From Nitriliruptoraceae bacterium (GTDB taxonomy: Bacteria; Actinomycetota; Nitriliruptoria; Nitriliruptorales; Nitriliruptoraceae), in contig SKJO01000175.1 in the NCBI GenBank assembly GCA_007121975.1, positions 1 through 35,313 of the forward strand: a DNA stretch of 35,313 nucleotides, read 5' to 3'. The first letter of the stretch is position 1. Every line of letters begins with the position of its first letter. Below, in pieces: positions 30,709-35,313 of the stretch. The notes below the pieces were generated by a model. The model was given only the letters and a program-made list of their open reading frames with translations. It had not been told where the DNA came from and searched no databases. Position numbers and translations under genes: made by a program.

Positions 30709-31683
30709 TCAGCCCGACGAGTGACCGGGGAAGACCTTGGCCGAGGGATCGATGTGCACCGCCGCGTTGTTCACCGCCGTGGCCGCCTCCCCGTACCCGA
30801 CCGAGATCAGCCGGACCTTGCCGGGATACTCGGTGATGTCCCCCGCCGCGAAGACCCCGGGGACGTTGGTCTGCATGCGGGTGTCGACGAGGATGTGGCG
30901 CTTGTCGAGTTCGATGCCCCACTCCCGCAGCGGCCCGAGGTCGCTGGTGAAGCCGAGTGCCGCGACCACCGCCTGCACCTCGATGCGTCGGTCCTGCTGG
31001 TCGCGGTTGTCGAAGATGGTGGCGGCCTGGATCTCGCCGTCACCGTGCAGGTGGCGGACCTCGTAGGGGGTGAGGACCTCGACCGAGGAGGCGTGCAGCT
31101 TGCTGACCGAGTCCTCGTGGGCCCGGAAGCGGTCACGGCGGTGGATCAGGGTGATCGAACGGGCGATCTCCTCGAGGTTGAGCGCCCAGTCCACCGCGCT
31201 GTCGCCCCCACCCACGATCAGCACGTCGAGGTCGCGCATGACCTCGAGCTCGCGCACGAAGTAGACCAGGCCCCGGCCCTCGTAGGATGCGCCGTCGGGC
31301 AGGGGACGTGGCGTGAAGTTGCCGATGCCGCCGGTGATCAGCACCGCCCGGGTGGCGATGTGCGTCCCACGGTGGGTGGTGATCGTGAACCCGCCCTGAC
31401 CGTCGGGCTCCAGGGTCTCGGCCCGGTGACCGAGCAGCATCACCGGGTCGTAGGGCGCCGCCTGCTCCAGGCACCGGTCGATGAGCTCCTGGCCCTTGAC
31501 CGCCGGGAAGCCGGCGACGTCGTAGATCAGCTTCTCCGGGTACAGCGCCGTGACCTGGCCACCCGCCTCGGTCAGCGAGTCGATCAGGGCCGTCTTCAGC
31601 CCCCGGAACCCGGCGTAGTAGGCGGCGTACAACCCTGCCGGGCCGGCTCCGACGATCGCGAGGTCGATCTCCACCTGCTCCAC
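30709..31683 (-). CDS. Ferredoxin/flavodoxin-NADP+ reductase (thioredoxin-reductase-like type)
   Basis: The 324-residue FAD/NADPH enzyme has IVGAGPAGLYAAYYAGFRG at the N-terminus, LIVGGGDSAVDWAL (NADPH site), GVFAAGDITEYPGKVRL and SVGYGEAATAVNNAAVHI at the C-terminus. The position of the thioredoxin-reductase CxxC reads FVRELEV, so it belongs to the YumC-type reductases, which pass electrons between NADPH and ferredoxin or flavodoxin. GTG 31683 has AAGGGG 5 bases upstream; an upstream GTG at 31701 has no such site. A TACGGT -10-like element lies at 31723-31728. The flavodoxin-domain gene nearby could encode a partner (inference). Confidence 0.93.
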   Translation of the reverse strand: MEQVEIDLAIVGAGPAGLYAAYYAGFRGLKTALIDSLTEAGGQVTALYPEKLIYDVAGFPAVKGQELIDRCLEQAAPYDPVMLLGHRAETLEPDGQGGFTITTHRGTHIATRAVLITGGIGNFTPRPLPDGASYEGRGLVYFVRELEVMRDLDVLIVGGGDSAVDWALNLEEIARSITLIHRRDRFRAHEDSVSKLHASSVEVLTPYEVRHLHGDGEIQAATIFDNRDQQDRRIEVQAVVAALGFTSDLGPLREWGIELDKRHILVDTRMQTNVPGVFAAGDITEYPGKVRLISVGYGEAATAVNNAAVHIDPSAKVFPGHSSG

Positions 31684-31722
31684 GCTGTCCCCTTCAGGCA
31701 CGCAGTGACGTTGCGATCACGA

Positions 31723-31728
31723 ACCGTA
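31723..31728 (-). promoter_or_regulatory. Predicted -10 element (TACGGT) for the reductase gene
   Basis: On the minus strand TACGGT is about 40 bases upstream of the GTG at 31683, in the gap after the dacB stop. The same hexamer precedes the TrhA-like gene. No clear -35. Confidence 0.35.
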
Positions 31729-31773
31729 CTCAGCCCGGGCCCCGAGTCGGGAACCGAGCGCAGCCCGCCGCCG

Positions 31774-33406
31774 CTAGGGGCAGCTGACCGTGGACGGCGG
31801 GACCCCCAACGGCGTGGGATCGATCCCCTCCAGGGTCCGGATCGCGCAGCCGTCGACCTCGGCGACCAGGGCGAGGATGAGCTCGTCCATCAGCACCCGC
31901 GCCGCCCACCGCCCTCCGCCCGGGTCGTTGGCCAGCACCGCGAGGTGGAAGCGGGGCTCGTCGCCCTCGAGGACCGCCCCGCTGAGCGCGGTGACGTCGC
32001 GCAGCGTGCCGGTCTTGCCCACGAAGCGTCCCACGGCCACCGTGCCGCGCATGCGCTCGCTGAGCGTGCCGCTCTCCCCCATCACGGCCATCAGCGAACG
32101 CCAGGTGTCGGCATGCCGGCCGGCAAGCATCGCCCGGTCGAGCTCCACCAGGAGTCGGGGGGTGACCCGGTCGTCGCGCGACAGCCCCGAGCCGTCCGCG
32201 AACCGGGTGCCGCGGTGGTCGACGCCGAGGTGGTCGAGTACCTGACGCACCCCACGTTCCCCGCGTGGCCAGGAGCCTTCGCCCGTACGCAGCCGGCCCA
32301 CGACCAGGAACAACTGATCGGAGAGGTGGTTGTCGCTGCGCTGGACCGCGAAGCGCAGCACCTCGCGCATCGGGGGACTCTCGACGGTGACCAGCCGTCC
32401 CACCCGGGGGGCGGTCGGCTCGCCGACGCGGGGCTCGCCCTCGACGACCACCCCGCGCTCCTCGAGCACCCGCACGAGCTCGCGCACCGTGTGCAGGGCG
32501 GGATCGGGCACCAGCTGCACCCGCACGTCGGGGACGGCCGGAGCGGGCTGCTGCGCCTCGTCCTGCGCCGCTGCCTCCCCCTGTTCGTCGTCCTCGTCCT
32601 CGGGCTCGGGCAGGGTGATCAGGGTCTCGAGCCCGGCGTCCACGGTCAGCCCGGAGGTGTAGCGGGCATCGAGATCGTGGAAGTAGTTGTCCTGCCAGCC
32701 CTCGGCCCGGGCGTCGCCCACGAAGCCGGAGACATCGGCCACGACGTCGCCGGCGATCACCGAGACCCCGGCGGCGACGAGCGCGTCCGCGAGGTCCTCC
32801 AGCGGGGTACGTGGCCGGGAGGGGTAGATCCAGCGGGCGTACTCGTCGGTGACCAGGGTCGGATCGCCCGCACCCACGACCACGACCTCACCCGCGAGCA
32901 CGCCGTCGGGCCCGACCGGAGCGGTGGTCTCGAGGTGGGTGCGCAGCCGTCCGTCGGGACCCAGGGTGACCAGCACCGCCGCCGCGGTCAGCAGCTTCTG
33001 CGTCGAGGCGGGCATCACCGGCGTGTCGGCGTCGCTGCCGACCACCTCGCGGCCGTACTCGTCGGTCACGAGCACCGCCACGGTGCCCTCCGAGAACTGC
33101 GCGGCGGCCCCCACCAGCGGGGACAGCCAGGCGATCAGCGCGTCGCGGCTCGCGGGGGGCGCTGGTGGCGGTGGCGGCTGCGGTGGCGGAACGGTCGCCA
33201 GCGTCGGGGTGTCGCTCGCCTCGGACGCGGTCTCGGTCGGCTCGGACGGGGTGGCGGCCACACCTGCGCTGGCGTCGGGTTCGGACTCGGCCGGCACGGG
33301 CGGCGTCGGCGCGGGGACCGCCGTGTCCGATCCATCGACTCCGCTGCAGCCGAGCAGCAGGGCCAGCGCCACCCCCACGACGACGAGGCGGCGGGTAGCC
33401 CGCGGC

Positions 33407-33426
<20 letters not shown>
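31774..33426 (-). CDS. dacB: DacB/PBP4-type D-alanyl-D-alanine carboxypeptidase, lipoprotein
   Basis: The 550-residue protein is a peptidase S13/PBP4 family enzyme. The catalytic motifs are Ser141-T-Q-Lys144 (PASTQKLLTAA), Ser364-Asp-Asn (QRSDNHLSD) and Lys471-Thr-Gly (VGKTGTLRDV). The N-terminus has a lipobox LLLGC with Cys27, then a Pro/Thr/Ser/Glu-rich linker to about residue 92, so the enzyme is expected to be a lipid-anchored surface protein that trims or cuts peptidoglycan stem peptides. An acidic insert (PEPEDEDDEQGEAAAQDEA) lies mid-protein. ATG 33426 overlaps the sigma-factor gene end by 20 bases and has no strong ribosome site, so coupling is likely. Confidence 0.92.
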
Positions 33427-34549
<1,123 letters not shown>

Positions 34550-34617
34550 GATGTCCGGTCTCGAGGTTGCTGACAGCTGCGGGCCGGGGCGGGACAGGCA
34601 GCGGACGGCGGGCGCTC

Positions 34618-35313
34618 TCAACGCTCCAAAGCCGCGATCGCTGCGTCGAGCGTAGCCACCGGCAGCAGACGCATGGTGCCGGGGTCGAAGTCGTCGAGCT
34701 CAGCGTGCTGCTCGGCGGGGAACAGCAGCACGTCGGCGCCCCGGTCCCGGGCGGCCGCGGCCTTGGCCGGCAACCCGCCGATCGGGCCGACGCTGCCATC
34801 CCCGCGGATCGATCCGGTGCCGGCCACGTGCCGCCCCCGGGCGAGATCCACCTCGGCCGCGTCGGCGTAGGTCACCAGCGCCACCATCAAGCCATGGGAC
34901 CGGCCCAGTGCCAGCTTGCGCAGCCAGCGCACCGGCGGGAGACGGTCCAGCGGTCCGCCGATCGCCGCGGTCAGGTCCCCGGGGGCGACCTCGATGACCA
35001 TGAGCGTCTCGTAGGGCAGCGCGCCGCCCGACACGACCTGGGGGGCGCCGCCGTCAGCCGTCACGAAGCTGGTGCGATCCGTAGCGAGCGAGACCGCCCG
35101 GTCGAGGTCCGCACGCCGCTGCAGCGCAACGCCGTTGAGCTCGGTCACGACGGCCGGATCCGGCAGACCGGCGATCAGGGCCCCACTCACCTCGACCACG
35201 ATCCCCAGCGGCACATCGATGCCGGCCGCCTGCAGTCCGATCGCGACGGCGACCGGCTCGTTGACCGAGGGCCGGCTCGCCAGCGTGCCCGTGCGCAGAT
35301 CCTGCGCGGGATC
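34618..35313 (-). CDS. Lon-like (S16) protease with PDZ-type region, N-terminus cut by window edge
   Basis: The frame is open to the last base, so the start lies outside. The visible 231 residues have a PDZ-like segment (AGLPDPAVVTELNGVALQ, then a segment with TSFVTADG) and a Lon protease catalytic fold. The Ser of GRSHGLMVAL (codon 34897-34899) and the Lys of GGLPAKAAAA (codon 34762-34764) form the catalytic pair, with TGSIRGDGSVGPIGG before the Lys. This matches YlbL-type membrane-anchored proteases, which normally have an N-terminal helix and process secreted proteins. The stop at 34618 is 68 bases before the sigma factor start. Confidence 0.85.
   Translation of the reverse strand, partial: DPAQDLRTGTLASRPSVNEPVAVAIGLQAAGIDVPLGIVVEVSGALIAGLPDPAVVTELNGVALQRRADLDRAVSLATDRTSFVTADGGAPQVVSGGALPYETLMVIEVAPGDLTAAIGGPLDRLPPVRWLRKLALGRSHGLMVALVTYADAAEVDLARGRHVAGTGSIRGDGSVGPIGGLPAKAAAARDRGADVLLFPAEQHAELDDFDPGTMRLLPVATLDAAIAALER

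Noticed and set aside
34550..34617. Promoter of the sigma factor gene from TTGAGA
   Set aside because: No TANNNT element lies at a suitable distance; the gene may be read from upstream of the window.

Overview
The window is about 35 kb of very GC-rich bacterial DNA whose gene content points to an actinobacterium. The signs are F420-type flavoenzyme families, a MarP-like membrane protease, a HelZ-like SNF2 helicase start, TANNNT -10 elements with apparently leaderless starts, and a LAxTG-type sortase-like motif. The deep-branching high-GC groups (Nitriliruptoria/Egibacter-like) are only a guess. No rRNA, CRISPR array, insertion sequence or origin was seen.

Layout. 1-3.6 kb: start of a SNF2-type helicase (minus, cut by the edge), a small unknown gene, a MarP-like CvpA/serine protease, a 600-base non-coding stretch with palindromic repeats, a small membrane protein and a TrhA/hemolysin III family protein (minus). 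3.7-9.1 kb: two tandem, paralogous membrane-PAS-GGDEF-EAL proteins. 9.1-13.4 kb: a PPOX-fold F420/flavin protein, a DASS-family transporter, a histidine kinase with pseudo-receiver and cNMP-binding-like domains, and a receiver-only response regulator; the last three overlap or nearly so.

13.4-25.2 kb (all minus): an ethanolamine-utilisation bacterial microcompartment (BMC) locus. In transcription order it reads eutN, eutA, eutB, eutC, eutL, eutE, an N-terminally extended BMC-H (eutM-like), eutQ, eutT, eutJ, a second tandem BMC-T shell protein and an 86-residue protein. Just beyond lies a secreted/transmembrane Ig-like protein. EutBC cleaves ethanolamine to acetaldehyde and ammonia, EutA reactivates it, EutT makes its adenosylcobalamin, EutE oxidises acetaldehyde to acetyl-CoA, and EutL/M/N plus BMC-T build the shell. 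No phosphotransacetylase, alcohol dehydrogenase, permease (eutH) or eut regulator is visible in the window.

The most notable signal is a ~41-residue motif, the EutQ N-terminal type, that ends in a T-(D/P)-x-A helix. It occurs at the start of EutQ, more loosely at the start of EutT, in the 86-residue protein, and again at the predicted cytoplasmic C-terminus of the membrane-anchored Ig-like protein. The last two copies match at 20 of 41 positions without gaps. This suggests, as inference, an adaptor or tether between the microcompartment and the membrane.

25.3-28.4 kb (minus): an LLM-class F420-dependent oxidoreductase and a fused two-domain, eukaryote-like 6-phosphofructokinase whose second half has lost catalytic residues. 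28.6-35.3 kb: a flavodoxin-like gene (plus), a CAU tRNA, a polytopic membrane protein with a proline-rich tail, a ferredoxin-NADP reductase, a DacB-type lipoprotein, a primary-type sigma factor and a Lon-like PDZ protease cut by the right edge.
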